From an uncultured Collinsella sp. (GTDB lineage Bacteria > Actinomycetota > Coriobacteriia > Coriobacteriales > Coriobacteriaceae): a stretch of 7,614 nt of DNA. This document shows positions 1-5,719 of this stretch, one piece after another. Position 1 is the first letter of the stretch, and every line of letters starts with the position of its first letter. A program made the translations under genes and the position numbers. The notes beneath the pieces are model-generated. The model did not search any database, was not told where the DNA came from, and saw nothing but the letters and a program-made list of their open reading frames with translations. The DNA is taken from the NCBI GenBank assembly GCA_902478765.1, contig CABSMN010000045.1, positions 1-7,614 on the forward strand, given 5' to 3'.

Positions 1-27
1 GGGCTCGGAGATGTGTATAAGAGACAG
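1..27 (+). other. Nextera (Tn5) sequencing adapter remnant
   Basis: Bases 9-27 are exactly the 19-bp Tn5 mosaic end AGATGTGTATAAGAGACAG, and bases 1-8 (GGGCTCGG) are the adjoining part of the Nextera read-2 adapter. This is library-construction sequence left on the contig, not genome. Reading frames that run through it (peptides starting MCIRDR or MYKRQ) are artefacts. The true insert begins at about base 28. Confidence 0.98.
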
Positions 28-362
28 GGGGCGGAGAGCTTGCCCGTCTGGGGGTTCAAGACGCCTGCCTGGCAGATGCTTCCGCGCGCAAGGCCCGCGC
101 AGGCCTCGCAAGTGCAACCGGGGACATGTGCGGCGTCCGGCTTCCAAGGCGCGGCGTCCAGGCGACGGCTCGACCCGTCCCATGGCACGCCGGCGACGGG
201 AAACATATGCGTGGTGGTGCAGAGGAGCACGCGGCCGCCAGCGCGCATGAGCTCGAGACCCAGCGTCTTGAGCAAGGTCGACTTGCCTCCGCTGCCGATA
301 ATCGCGGTAATGCCCGGCTCGATCCTGAGCGCCGAGGCAAGATTGTCGCTAACCGTTTCCAT
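28..362 (-). CDS. yqeC: YqeC-like selenium-dependent molybdenum hydroxylase accessory protein, 5' fragment
   Basis: The reverse strand gives an open frame of 111 codons plus 2 nt. It starts at the ATG complementary to 360-362 and runs without a stop into the adapter, so the C-terminal part is missing. The N-terminus carries a P-loop-like motif GSGGKST (residues 23-29) followed by LLKTL, then a hydrophobic strand RVLLCTTTHMF (about 44-54). This is the usual layout of the YqeC family, a putative nucleotide-binding factor found with selenium-dependent molybdenum hydroxylases. A purine-rich GGCGGTGA lies 4 nt upstream of the ATG and differs at one base from an ideal Shine-Dalgarno. It is divergent from yqeB, the classical partner gene. 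An unusual CxCxxC cluster plus a fourth cysteine occupies residues 83-97. The exact biochemical step of YqeC is not established; family assignment rests on motif recall and context. Confidence 0.82.
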
Positions 363-464
363 CTGTTCACCGCCGTATAATACTGTGATAATAAATAATC
401 ATCAGAGTAGCGGCCGAACCGCTTTTGCTCTGCTCAAACCGTAGCACAGGGAGGTGCCCCGGGA
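363..464. promoter_or_regulatory. Divergent yqeC/yqeB promoter region
   Basis: This 102-nt gap separates the divergently oriented yqeC and yqeB. Its centre (about 376-402) is strikingly AT-rich against GC-rich flanks and contains TATAAT at 376-381 within GTATAATAC. On the opposite strand TATTAT hexamers occur opposite 377-382 and 388-393. No convincing -35 hexamer sits at 16-18 bp from any of these, so the exact promoters are uncertain. The yqeB ribosome binding site AGGGAGGTG is at 448-456, about 10 nt before its ATG. Confidence 0.4.
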
Positions 465-1259
465 ATGCTCGTTTATGTTCGCGGCGCCGGCGATATCGCC
501 ACGGGCGTCGCCGCTCGCTTGGTGCGCGCCGGCGTTTCGGTCGTTATGGCCGATATCGCGGTTCCCACGTGCATCCGCCGCACAATCTGTTTTTGCGAGG
601 CCATTCGCCTGGGCGAGGTCGAGGTCGAAGGCATTCGCGCTCGCTTGGCACGGACGCCGGCTGAGGCGCTTGAGATTACCGAGGCTGGAGACGTCGCCGT
701 TGTGGTGGACCCTCAGGCCAAGATGCTCGATGAGCTTAAACCCGCGGCTGTGGTCGACGCGATTTTGGCTAAGCGCAACTTGGGCACCACGCGCGACATG
801 GCGCCTGCCGTCATCGCTGTGGGGCCGGGCTTTACCGCGCCGGTCGATTGCGACGCCGTGGTCGAGACCATGCGCGGGCATTTTCTCGGCCGTGTCATTA
901 CCCAAGGTTCGCCCCAGCCCAACACGGGCGTGCCGGGCATTATCGCCGGCTATGGCAAGGAACGTGTTATCCACAGCCCCGCCGCCGGCGTGTTTAGGTC
1001 CGACCATGTGATCGGCGACATCGTGAGCGCCGGAGACGTGATTGGCTACGCGGGCGATACGCCCATGTGCACGCAGATCGATGGCTGTCTGCGCGGGCTT
1101 TTGGCGAACGGCGTGCAGGTGACTGAGGGCTTTAAATGCGCCGATGTCGATCCACGCGGCGATGCCAGCTATATCAACTACATTTCGGACAAAGCGACGT
1201 CGGTCGGCGGCGGCGTGCTCGAGGCACTCGCTATGCTCACCGATGTCTTTAGAGGATAG
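465..1259 (+). CDS. yqeB: YqeB, selenium-dependent molybdenum hydroxylase maturation protein
   Basis: This 264-residue protein has the signature layout of the YqeB family. An N-terminal Rossmann-like start VRGAGDIATGVA is followed by the PTCIRRTICF segment (residues 34-43). A central PAVIAVGPGFTAPVD stretch (114-128) leads into VETMRGHFLGRVI (133-145), then PNTGVPG (152-158), DVDPRG (227-232) and the C-terminal SDKATSVGGGVLEA (241-254). YqeB is known as a marker of the selenium-dependent molybdenum hydroxylase system, where a labile selenium is placed at the molybdenum centre of xanthine dehydrogenase-like enzymes; its precise activity is unresolved. The start is supported by AGGGAGGTG upstream and by the family beginning almost directly with the VRGAGD motif. 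It is followed after 9 nt by xdhC, indicating co-transcription. The protein looks full length and intact. Confidence 0.93.
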   Translation: MLVYVRGAGDIATGVAARLVRAGVSVVMADIAVPTCIRRTICFCEAIRLGEVEVEGIRARLARTPAEALEITEAGDVAVVVDPQAKMLDELKPAAVVDAILAKRNLGTTRDMAPAVIAVGPGFTAPVDCDAVVETMRGHFLGRVITQGSPQPNTGVPGIIAGYGKERVIHSPAAGVFRSDHVIGDIVSAGDVIGYAGDTPMCTQIDGCLRGLLANGVQVTEGFKCADVDPRGDASYINYISDKATSVGGGVLEALAMLTDVFRG

Positions 1260-1268
1260 AAGGCGGCA

Positions 1269-2312
1269 ATGGAAAAGCTCGATGTTGTGAATGCGGCGCT
1301 TGCCGCCCTGCGTGCTGGCGAGACGTGCGAGCTGGTGGTCGTGGCCGGTACGGCGGGGTCGTCCCCGCGCGGTGTGGGCGCCTGGATGGCCGTCTTTGCC
1401 GATGGCAGCCAGGCGGGCACTATCGGCGGCGGCAAAATTGAGCTCTTTGCACTGGATGAGGCGCGCGAGCTCCTGGCCGGGGGTAAATCGCGTCTGGTCC
1501 GCTACACTATGGGCGGCGAGAACTCCGATACCGGCATGATTTGCGGCGGAGCTATCTGCCTGTGCTATCTGCACCTGGACGCGACCAAGGCACCGTTGTT
1601 CCAGGAGATTGCCAATGTGCTGGCGTATCGGCGCATCGGTGACTTCGTCATTGACTTTGAGCCGTTTATCGCGAGCGCGCTCGAGGGCGATGTGGCCGAG
1701 TACCATGGCGAGGAATCGCGCCGCACCATTGCGGGCTGCCCCGGGCTTTCGCTGACGGAAGAGGGGAGCAACGTCACCTACACCAACGCCGCCTCCGAGA
1801 TTCCTCACGCGCACATCGAGACGCTCTGCCCCGAGGGCCTGACCTATATCTTTGGCTGCGGCCACGTGGGTGCTGCGACGGCGCGGGTGCTCACGGCGGC
1901 GGGCTTTGCCGTCGTGGCTTGCGACGACCGCCCCGGCACACTGACCCCCGAATGGGTGCCCGGTGTCTACGACCGTCGTCTGGTCGACTACAAGAACCTG
2001 AGCAAGCAGTGCCCCATCGGCCCGCGTGACCTAGTGGTCGTCGCCACGGCGGGTCACAAGTCCGATATCGACGTGGTGATTCAGGCCATGCACGCCAAGC
2101 CCGCCTATCTGGGCTGTCTGGGTTCGCGCCGCAAGACGGCCTTTGTGCGCGCCCGCCTGGAGCAGGAGGGCTTTACGCAGGACCAGATCGACGAGCTGCA
2201 CCTGCCGATCGGCGTTTCCATCGAGGCCGAGGACCCCGAAGAGATCGCCATCTCCATCGCTGCCGAGATGATTCACCTGCGCCGCACCAAGCTCGTCCCC
2301 CGCAAGCGCTAA
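1269..2312 (+). CDS. xdhC: XdhC/CoxI-family molybdoenzyme maturation protein
   Basis: This 347-residue protein has the two-domain XdhC/CoxI architecture. The N-terminal XdhC domain carries GSSPRGVGAWMAV (residues 30-42), GTIGGGKIE (50-58) and the cysteine motif GMICGG (89-94). The C-terminal Rossmann domain opens with IFGCGHVGAA (194-203) followed by a CDDRPG acidic turn (218-223). It ends in LGSRRKT (284-290), LPIGVSIEAEDPEEIAISIA (312-331) and AAEMI (331-335), a typical C-terminus of this family. Characterised XdhC proteins bind molybdenum cofactor and promote its sulfuration and insertion into xanthine dehydrogenase. In this locus, next to yqeB and yqeC, it probably serves the selenium-dependent variety. 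The gene starts 9 nt after the yqeB stop with GAAGG 5 nt before the ATG. No hydroxylase structural gene follows; the next feature is a large palindrome. Confidence 0.93.
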   Translation: MEKLDVVNAALAALRAGETCELVVVAGTAGSSPRGVGAWMAVFADGSQAGTIGGGKIELFALDEARELLAGGKSRLVRYTMGGENSDTGMICGGAICLCYLHLDATKAPLFQEIANVLAYRRIGDFVIDFEPFIASALEGDVAEYHGEESRRTIAGCPGLSLTEEGSNVTYTNAASEIPHAHIETLCPEGLTYIFGCGHVGAATARVLTAAGFAVVACDDRPGTLTPEWVPGVYDRRLVDYKNLSKQCPIGPRDLVVVATAGHKSDIDVVIQAMHAKPAYLGCLGSRRKTAFVRARLEQEGFTQDQIDELHLPIGVSIEAEDPEEIAISIAAEMIHLRRTKLVPRKR

Positions 2313-2329
2313 TCGCATCCCCATATATG

Positions 2330-2396
2330 AGTTGCGGTGAAATACGGACTGTTAAAGCCTGTTAAGCCGTCAAACGGTCCCTATTTCACCGCAACT
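2330..2396. repeat. Large intergenic palindrome / hairpin after xdhC
   Basis: AGTTGCGGTGAAATA (2330-2344) is repeated as a perfect inverted copy at 2382-2396. After one C/C mismatch (2345/2381) the pairing continues for 8 bp, GGACTGTT (2346-2353) with AACGGTCC (2373-2380), including one G-T wobble. The loop is 19 nt and contains near-identical direct repeats GTTAAAGCC and GTTAAGCC, which begin at the stem edge (2351). The element begins 17 nt after the xdhC stop and a short TTTT lies 4 nt beyond it (2401-2404), so it could end the xdhC transcript. The size and perfection of the outer arms are more typical of a dispersed palindromic or MITE-like repeat than of a plain terminator. No protein-coding frame in it looks real. 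Confidence 0.75.
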
Positions 2397-2471
2397 GCCA
2401 TTTTCCTCCGTCCCGTGCGGATCGGTTTGTGCGGGGGAGTTGTGGAGTTGCGCAGGCAGACGAGGTTTTTC

Positions 2472-2500
2472 TGGAAATACGCTCCCGATGCGCGTATAGT
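2472..2500 (+). promoter_or_regulatory. Candidate sigma70-type promoter for the rplE operon
   Basis: TGGAAA (2472-2477, 4 of 6 matches to TTGACA) and TATAGT (2495-2500, 5 of 6 matches to TATAAT) are separated by an ideal 17-bp spacer. Transcription would start near 2507 and give a leader of about 130 nt before rplE. Placement between the palindrome and the first ribosomal protein gene supports the call. Base 2401-2471 upstream holds nothing else I can name. Confidence 0.5.
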
Positions 2501-2506
2501 ACCGAT

Positions 2507-2637
2507 TGTTTTGTCGGCTCCTGCTGCGTCGAGTCCAAACCGCGAAATGCCATGAGCGGCGCGGATGCAGCCAGGAGGCACGAGGACAACCCATCGTGGC
2601 CACGCCCCGTGCTTAAAACCCCAAGAAGGAGTGAACA
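2507..2637 (+). promoter_or_regulatory. Structured 5' leader of rplE mRNA
   Basis: The leader can fold into two domains. In the first, TCCTGCTGC (2519-2527) pairs with GCAGCCAGGA (2567-2576) with one bulged C, enclosing an inner 5-bp stem CCGCG/CGCGG (2540-2544 with 2560-2564). In the second, immediately adjacent, GGCACGA (2577-2583) pairs with TCGTGGCC (2594-2601) with one bulged G and a 10-nt loop. The rplE ribosome binding site AAGGAG (2626-2631) follows in a less structured stretch. Ribosomal protein operons are commonly autoregulated through such leaders, but I do not recognise this one as a known family and the regulator is unknown. No rplX coding remnant is visible in any forward frame. 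Confidence 0.42.
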
Positions 2638-3195
2638 ATGGCAGAAGAGAAGTATGTGCCGCGTCTGAAGACCAAGTACAACAACGAGGTCAAGCAGCAG
2701 CTTCAGGACAAGTTCCAGTACGAGAACGTCATGATGATCCCCAAGTTTGAGAAGATCGTCGTGAACATGGGTGTCGGCGAGGCCGCTACCGATTCCAAGG
2801 CCATCGACGGTGCCGTGCGCGACCTGCGCGCCATCACCGGCCAGCAGCCGATGATCACCCGTGCCCGCAAGTCCATCGCTACCTTCCGCCTGCGCGCTGG
2901 TATGCCGATCGGCTGCAAGGTTACCCTGCGTGGCGACCGTATGTGGGAGTTCTTCGATCGTCTGACCTCCGTCGCGATCCCCCGTATCCGCGACTTCCGC
3001 GGCATCTCCGCCAAGAGCTTCGACGGCCGTGGTAACTTCTCCATGGGCGTCACCGAGCAGCTCATCTTCCCCGAGATCGACTTCGACTCCGTCGATCACC
3101 AGCGTGGTATGGACATCACTTTCGTGACCACCGCCAACACCGATGAGGAGGCCAAGGCCCTTCTGGACGCCTTCGGTTTCCCGTTCAAGAAATAG
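2638..3195 (+). CDS. rplE: 50S ribosomal protein L5
   Basis: This 185-residue protein is full length for L5, which binds 5S rRNA and helix 84 of 23S rRNA in the central protuberance of the large subunit. Recognisable blocks are [11 protein letters not shown] (about residues 39-49), the [18 protein letters not shown] segment (about 76-93), the [11 protein letters not shown] / [12 protein letters not shown] region (about 112-140), [11 protein letters not shown] and the C-terminal GFPF. AAGGAG lies 6 nt before the ATG. It is the first ribosomal gene in the window. In most bacteria rplN and rplX sit directly upstream, whereas here a 325-nt non-coding stretch and xdhC do. Codon use is strongly biased to C-ending codons, as expected of a highly expressed gene. 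Confidence 0.97.
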   Translation: MAEEKYVPRLKTKYNNEVKQQLQDKFQYENVMMIPKFEKIVVNMGVGEAATDSKAIDGAVRDLRAITGQQPMITRARKSIATFRLRAGMPIGCKVTLRGDRMWEFFDRLTSVAIPRIRDFRGISAKSFDGRGNFSMGVTEQLIFPEIDFDSVDHQRGMDITFVTTANTDEEAKALLDAFGFPFKK

Positions 3196-3209
3196 GTTCA
3201 CCTGCCCTA

Positions 3210-3241
3210 TGAGCGCCGTTCCCACAAGGGGGCGGCGCTTG
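3210..3241 (+). promoter_or_regulatory. Strong hairpin between rplE and rpsN
   Basis: AGCGCCGTTCCC (3212-3223) pairs continuously with GGGGGCGGCGCT (3228-3239) around an ACAA tetraloop. This makes a 12-bp stem with two G-U pairs, extendable by two further wobble pairs to 3210-3241. No T-run follows, so it is not a standard intrinsic terminator. It sits between the rplE stop and the rpsN ribosome binding site, where it could be a processing, stability or autoregulatory site in the spc transcript. Confidence 0.6.
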
Positions 3242-3274
3242 GGGCGAACAATACTCTATGTGAGGAGGATATAA

Positions 3275-3460
3275 GTGGCTAAGACATCGATGATCGTCAA
3301 GTGCAATCGCAAGCAGAAGTTCTCTACTCGTGAGTACACGCGCTGCCAGCGCTGCGGCCGTCCGCACTCTGTGTACCGCAAGTTCGGCCTGTGCCGTGTC
3401 TGCTTCCGCGAGCTTGCACTCAAGGGCGAGCTTCCCGGCGTTAAGAAGGCCAGCTGGTAA
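3275..3460 (+). CDS. rpsN: 30S ribosomal protein S14, zinc-binding short form
   Basis: This 61-residue protein is the short, type Z form of S14, which folds around a zinc ion in the head of the small subunit near the decoding region. Two CxxC pairs, CQRC (24-27) and CRVC (40-43), supply the four zinc ligands. The [20 protein letters not shown] block and the terminal KKASW are characteristic. The zinc form is used by most Gram-positive bacteria, in contrast with the 101-residue form of enterobacteria; some genomes carry a zinc-independent paralogue elsewhere. Translation begins at GTG, preceded 6 nt upstream by AGGAGG (3263-3268). The gap from rplE is 79 nt and holds a hairpin. Confidence 0.97.
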   Translation: MAKTSMIVKCNRKQKFSTREYTRCQRCGRPHSVYRKFGLCRVCFRELALKGELPGVKKASW

Positions 3461-3515
3461 GTCACTACCAGCGTTTCAAGCATCAGTTTGGAACAGGGAA
3501 AACGCGCTAAATAGG

Positions 3516-3538
3516 CTTTGCCGTTAAGGGCGGCGAAG
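3516..3538 (+). promoter_or_regulatory. Hairpin between rpsN and rpsH
   Basis: CTTTGCCG (3516-3523) pairs with CGGCGAAG (3531-3538) over 8 bp with one G-U wobble and a 7-nt loop. It lies in the 119-nt gap between rpsN and rpsH, unusually wide for neighbouring spc genes. No T-run follows. The rest of the gap shows no coding frame beyond chance. Confidence 0.45.
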
Positions 3539-3579
3539 AACCAAGAGCACGTGTTCATCAAGAACGAAGGAGAATCTGT

Positions 3580-3978
3580 ATGAACCTTACAGACCCGATC
3601 GCAGATATGCTTACGCGCATCCGTAACGCTAACTCTGTGAACAAGGCCACGGTCTCCATGCCGAGCAGCAAGAAGCTCGTCGAGATCGCTCGTGTTCTGC
3701 ACGAGGAGGGCTACATCGAGGGCTACGATGTCGAGGACACCGTTCCCCAGAAGACTCTGCACATCACGCTTAAGTATGGTCCCAAGAAGGCTAAGGTCAT
3801 CAACGGCATCCGCCGCATTTCCAAGCCGGGCCTGCGTAAGTACACCGGCGTTGCCGACATGCCCCGCGTCCGCGGTGGCCTTGGTACCGCCATTATTTCC
3901 ACCAGCCATGGCGTCATGACCGACCGCGATGCTCGCAAGCACAACGTCGGCGGCGAGATCATCGCTTACGTCTGGTAA
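3580..3978 (+). CDS. rpsH: 30S ribosomal protein S8
   Basis: This 132-residue protein is full length for S8, a primary 16S rRNA binder (helix 21 region) needed for assembly of the small-subunit platform. In E. coli it is also the translational repressor of the spc operon. The N-terminal [15 protein letters not shown] (residues 4-18), the central [13 protein letters not shown] block and the C-terminal [26 protein letters not shown] region (its last 26 residues) match the family closely; the last contains the RNA-binding signature. AAGGAG (3567-3572) precedes the ATG by 7 nt. Whether S8 regulates this transcript is unknown, but the hairpins around rplE, rpsN and rpsH are reasonable target candidates. 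Confidence 0.98.
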   Translation: MNLTDPIADMLTRIRNANSVNKATVSMPSSKKLVEIARVLHEEGYIEGYDVEDTVPQKTLHITLKYGPKKAKVINGIRRISKPGLRKYTGVADMPRVRGGLGTAIISTSHGVMTDRDARKHNVGGEIIAYVW

Positions 3979-4011
3979 TTCGGTCGGTAGGTAGAAGGAA
4001 AGGAGATCACC

Positions 4012-4548
4012 GTGTCTCGTATCGGTAATAAGCCTGTCCAGATTCCCGCCGGAGTCGAAGTGGCAGTCAACGGCAACAACGTTGTCGTCAAGGGCCCCAA
4101 GGGCCAGCTCGAGCTCGATGTCTTTGAGAAGCTCGCTATCAACGTCGAGGACAACGTCCTCACCGTTTCCCGTCCCGACGACGAGCGTGAGACCCGTGCC
4201 CGCCACGGCCTCACCCGCGCCCTCATCCACAACATGGTTGTTGGCGTTTCCGAGGGCTTCGAGAAGAAGCTCGAGCTCGCCGGCGTCGGTTACCGCGTGC
4301 AGCAGAAGGGCAAGAACCTCGAGTTCTCCCTGGGCTTCTCGCACCCCGTGATCGTCGAGGCTCCCGAGGGCATCACCTTCGAGGTTCCCGACAACACCCA
4401 CGTGAACGTCAAGGGTATCAACAAGCAGCAGGTCGGTCAGATCGCCGCTGAGATTCGCGGCCATCGTCCTCCCGAGCCTTACAAGGGCAAGGGTATCCAC
4501 TATGTTGGCGAGCACATCCGCCGCAAGCTGGGTAAGGCCGCCAAGTAG
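4012..4548 (+). CDS. rplF: 50S ribosomal protein L6
   Basis: This 178-residue protein has the two repeated L6 domains. It begins [16 protein letters not shown], has the GPKGQL turn near residue 28-33, and carries the GVGYRVQ segment (about 92-98) that opens the second domain. It ends with the signature [16 protein letters not shown] (about 151-166) followed by a basic RRKLGK tail. L6 sits at the base of the L7/L12 stalk, next to the sarcin-ricin loop and the elongation factor site. The start codon is GTG with AAAGGAG 6 nt upstream; the gap from rpsH is 33 nt. Nothing is missing or unusual. Confidence 0.98.
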   Translation: MSRIGNKPVQIPAGVEVAVNGNNVVVKGPKGQLELDVFEKLAINVEDNVLTVSRPDDERETRARHGLTRALIHNMVVGVSEGFEKKLELAGVGYRVQQKGKNLEFSLGFSHPVIVEAPEGITFEVPDNTHVNVKGINKQQVGQIAAEIRGHRPPEPYKGKGIHYVGEHIRRKLGKAAK

Positions 4549-4573
4549 TCGTAACCGACTTACTCGCATAAGA

Positions 4574-4595
4574 CCAGCACCCCGTTAGGTGCTGG
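4574..4595 (+). promoter_or_regulatory. Hairpin between rplF and rplR
   Basis: CCAGCACC (4574-4581) and GGTGCTGG (4588-4595) form a perfect 8-bp GC-rich stem around a CCGTTA loop. A TTTTT run occurs only 11 nt later (4607-4611) and overlaps the approach to the rplR ribosome binding site TAGGAG (4611-4616). The distance argues against a standard terminator; a weak attenuator or processing site is possible. Confidence 0.5.
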
Positions 4596-4623
4596 CAAGA
4601 TCAACCTTTTTAGGAGTTTACGT

Positions 4624-4992
4624 ATGAACAAGCATAAGGCGAAGCTGGAAGGCCTCAAGCGTCGTCAGCGTCGTGTTCGCGGCAAGGTCTCGGGTACTGC
4701 CGAGCGTCCGCGTCTTCGCGTGACCCGTACCAACGCCAACATCTATGCCCAGATCATCGACGACAGCAAGGGCTCCAGCCTGACGCTCGTCTCCGCCTCG
4801 ACCCTCGAGGCCGAGTTCAAGGGCACCCACACCTCGAACAAGGAGGCTGCGGAGAAGGTCGGTCAGCTCGTTGGCAAGCGTGCCATCGAGGCCGGCATCA
4901 CCAAGGTCGCTTTCGATCGTGGTGGCCGTATCTACCATGGCCGCGTCAAGGCCCTCGCCGACGGTGCTCGTGCCGCCGGTCTCGAGTTCTAG
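4624..4992 (+). CDS. rplR: 50S ribosomal protein L18
   Basis: This 122-residue protein is typical of L18, which binds 5S rRNA together with L5 and anchors it in the central protuberance. The N-terminus is strongly basic ([11 protein letters not shown], about residues 12-22) and is followed by [20 protein letters not shown]. The C-terminal half carries [16 protein letters not shown], then [22 protein letters not shown] and the terminal GLEF, all family hallmarks. AGGAG lies 7 nt before the ATG. The stop codon overlaps the AGGAGG of rpsE, so the two genes are probably translationally coupled. Confidence 0.98.
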   Translation: MNKHKAKLEGLKRRQRRVRGKVSGTAERPRLRVTRTNANIYAQIIDDSKGSSLTLVSASTLEAEFKGTHTSNKEAAEKVGQLVGKRAIEAGITKVAFDRGGRIYHGRVKALADGARAAGLEF

Positions 4993-5006
4993 GAGGTATG
5001 TAGCAC

Positions 5007-5531
5007 ATGGCTCGTAATCAGAAGCAGCAGCGCGAGGCCTCCGAGTTCGAGGAGCGCGTCGTTTACATCAACCGCGTGTCGAAGACCGTCAAGGGCGGTC
5101 GTCGCATGAGCCTCGTCGCTCTCGTCGTCGTTGGCGACGGCAAGGGCAACGTCGGCGTTGGCATGGGCAAGTCCGCTGAGGTGCCCATGGCCATCTCCAA
5201 GGCGTCTCTCGATGCCAAGAAGAACATGTTCCACGTGCCGGTGACCGATCAGGGCACCATTCCGCACGAGGTTCTCGGCCACTTTGGTGCCGGCCGCATC
5301 ATCATCAAGCCCGCTGTCGAGGGTACCGGCGTTATCGCCGGCGGCGCTGTGCGTCCCCTCTTCGAGCTTGCTGGCATCAAGAACGTCCTGTCCAAGTCCC
5401 TCGGTACCGATAACGGCCTCAACATCATCAAGGCTGCCGTCGAGGGCCTCAAGGAGCTCTCCAGCCCTGAGGACGTCGCGGCTCGCCGTGGCCTGACGGT
5501 CTCCGAGATGTTCGTCGGTAAGGAGAACTAA
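5007..5531 (+). CDS. rpsE: 30S ribosomal protein S5
   Basis: This 174-residue protein is full length for S5, which lines the mRNA entry side of the small subunit and takes part in helicase activity and decoding accuracy. The N-terminal double-stranded RNA-binding-like domain shows [20 protein letters not shown] (about residues 15-34), then [20 protein letters not shown]. The C-terminal domain has the [20 protein letters not shown] stretch and [14 protein letters not shown]. The VKGGRR loop, where spectinomycin-resistance changes occur in other bacteria, looks wild type. AGGAGG (4991-4996) overlaps the rplR stop. rpmD follows after only 2 nt. Confidence 0.98.
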   Translation: MARNQKQQREASEFEERVVYINRVSKTVKGGRRMSLVALVVVGDGKGNVGVGMGKSAEVPMAISKASLDAKKNMFHVPVTDQGTIPHEVLGHFGAGRIIIKPAVEGTGVIAGGAVRPLFELAGIKNVLSKSLGTDNGLNIIKAAVEGLKELSSPEDVAARRGLTVSEMFVGKEN

Positions 5532-5533
5532 GC

Positions 5534-5716
5534 ATGGCTGACACCATCAAGATCAAGCAGGTCCGCAGCACCAACGGTTGCAAGCAGGACCAGGTCCGTA
5601 CTGTCCGTGCCCTCGGTCTCCACAGGATCCGCGAGGTTCGCGAGATTGCTGACAACGAGTCCGTCCGCGGCATGATCTTCAAGGTCAAGCACCTTGTCGA
5701 GATTGTAGAGGAGTAG
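5534..5716 (+). CDS. rpmD: 50S ribosomal protein L30
   Basis: This 60-residue protein is the usual bacterial length for L30, a small large-subunit protein. It shows KIKQVRSTNGCKQDQVRTVRALGL (from about residue 6), where the RSTxGxxxxQxxTxxALGL pattern is diagnostic, then HRIREVREIADNESVRGMI and a C-terminal VKHLVEIVEE. The ATG is 2 nt after the rpsE stop, with AAGGAG (5520-5525) inside the rpsE end, so coupling with rpsE is expected. Confidence 0.97.
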   Translation: MADTIKIKQVRSTNGCKQDQVRTVRALGLHRIREVREIADNESVRGMIFKVKHLVEIVEE

Positions 5717-5719
5717 CAA

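Noticed and set aside
11..444. Plus-strand open frames starting inside the adapter (peptides beginning MCIRDR and MYKRQ).
   Set aside because: Their starts lie in Nextera adapter sequence and they run antisense to yqeC; they are known-style contamination artefacts.
402..1865. A 487-codon open frame on the minus strand across yqeB and xdhC.
   Set aside because: It is a shadow of the GC-rich codon pattern; the plus-strand frames match known families end to end and the antisense peptide resembles nothing I know.
2337..2555. A 72-codon plus-strand frame in the xdhC-rplE gap.
   Set aside because: It starts inside the palindrome arm, has no good ribosome binding site, and its peptide has no family resemblance.
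2540..2637. Possible 3' remnant of rplX (L24) before rplE.
   Set aside because: All three forward frames were read and none shows the L24 C-terminal cysteine/glycine pattern or a sensible stop near the rplE start.
2386..3225. A 279-codon minus-strand open frame from the intergenic region through rplE.
   Set aside because: Mostly antisense to rplE, and its non-overlapping part shows no recognisable domain or ribosome binding site.
3256..4569. A 437-codon minus-strand open frame opposite rpsN, rpsH and rplF.
   Set aside because: Antisense to three unmistakable ribosomal protein genes, spanning their intergenic gaps; explained by biased codon use.
5534..5716. Possibility that the small frame after rpsE is a novel small protein.
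   Set aside because: The RSTxGxxxxQxxTxxALGL pattern and position between rpsE and rplO identify it as ribosomal protein L30.
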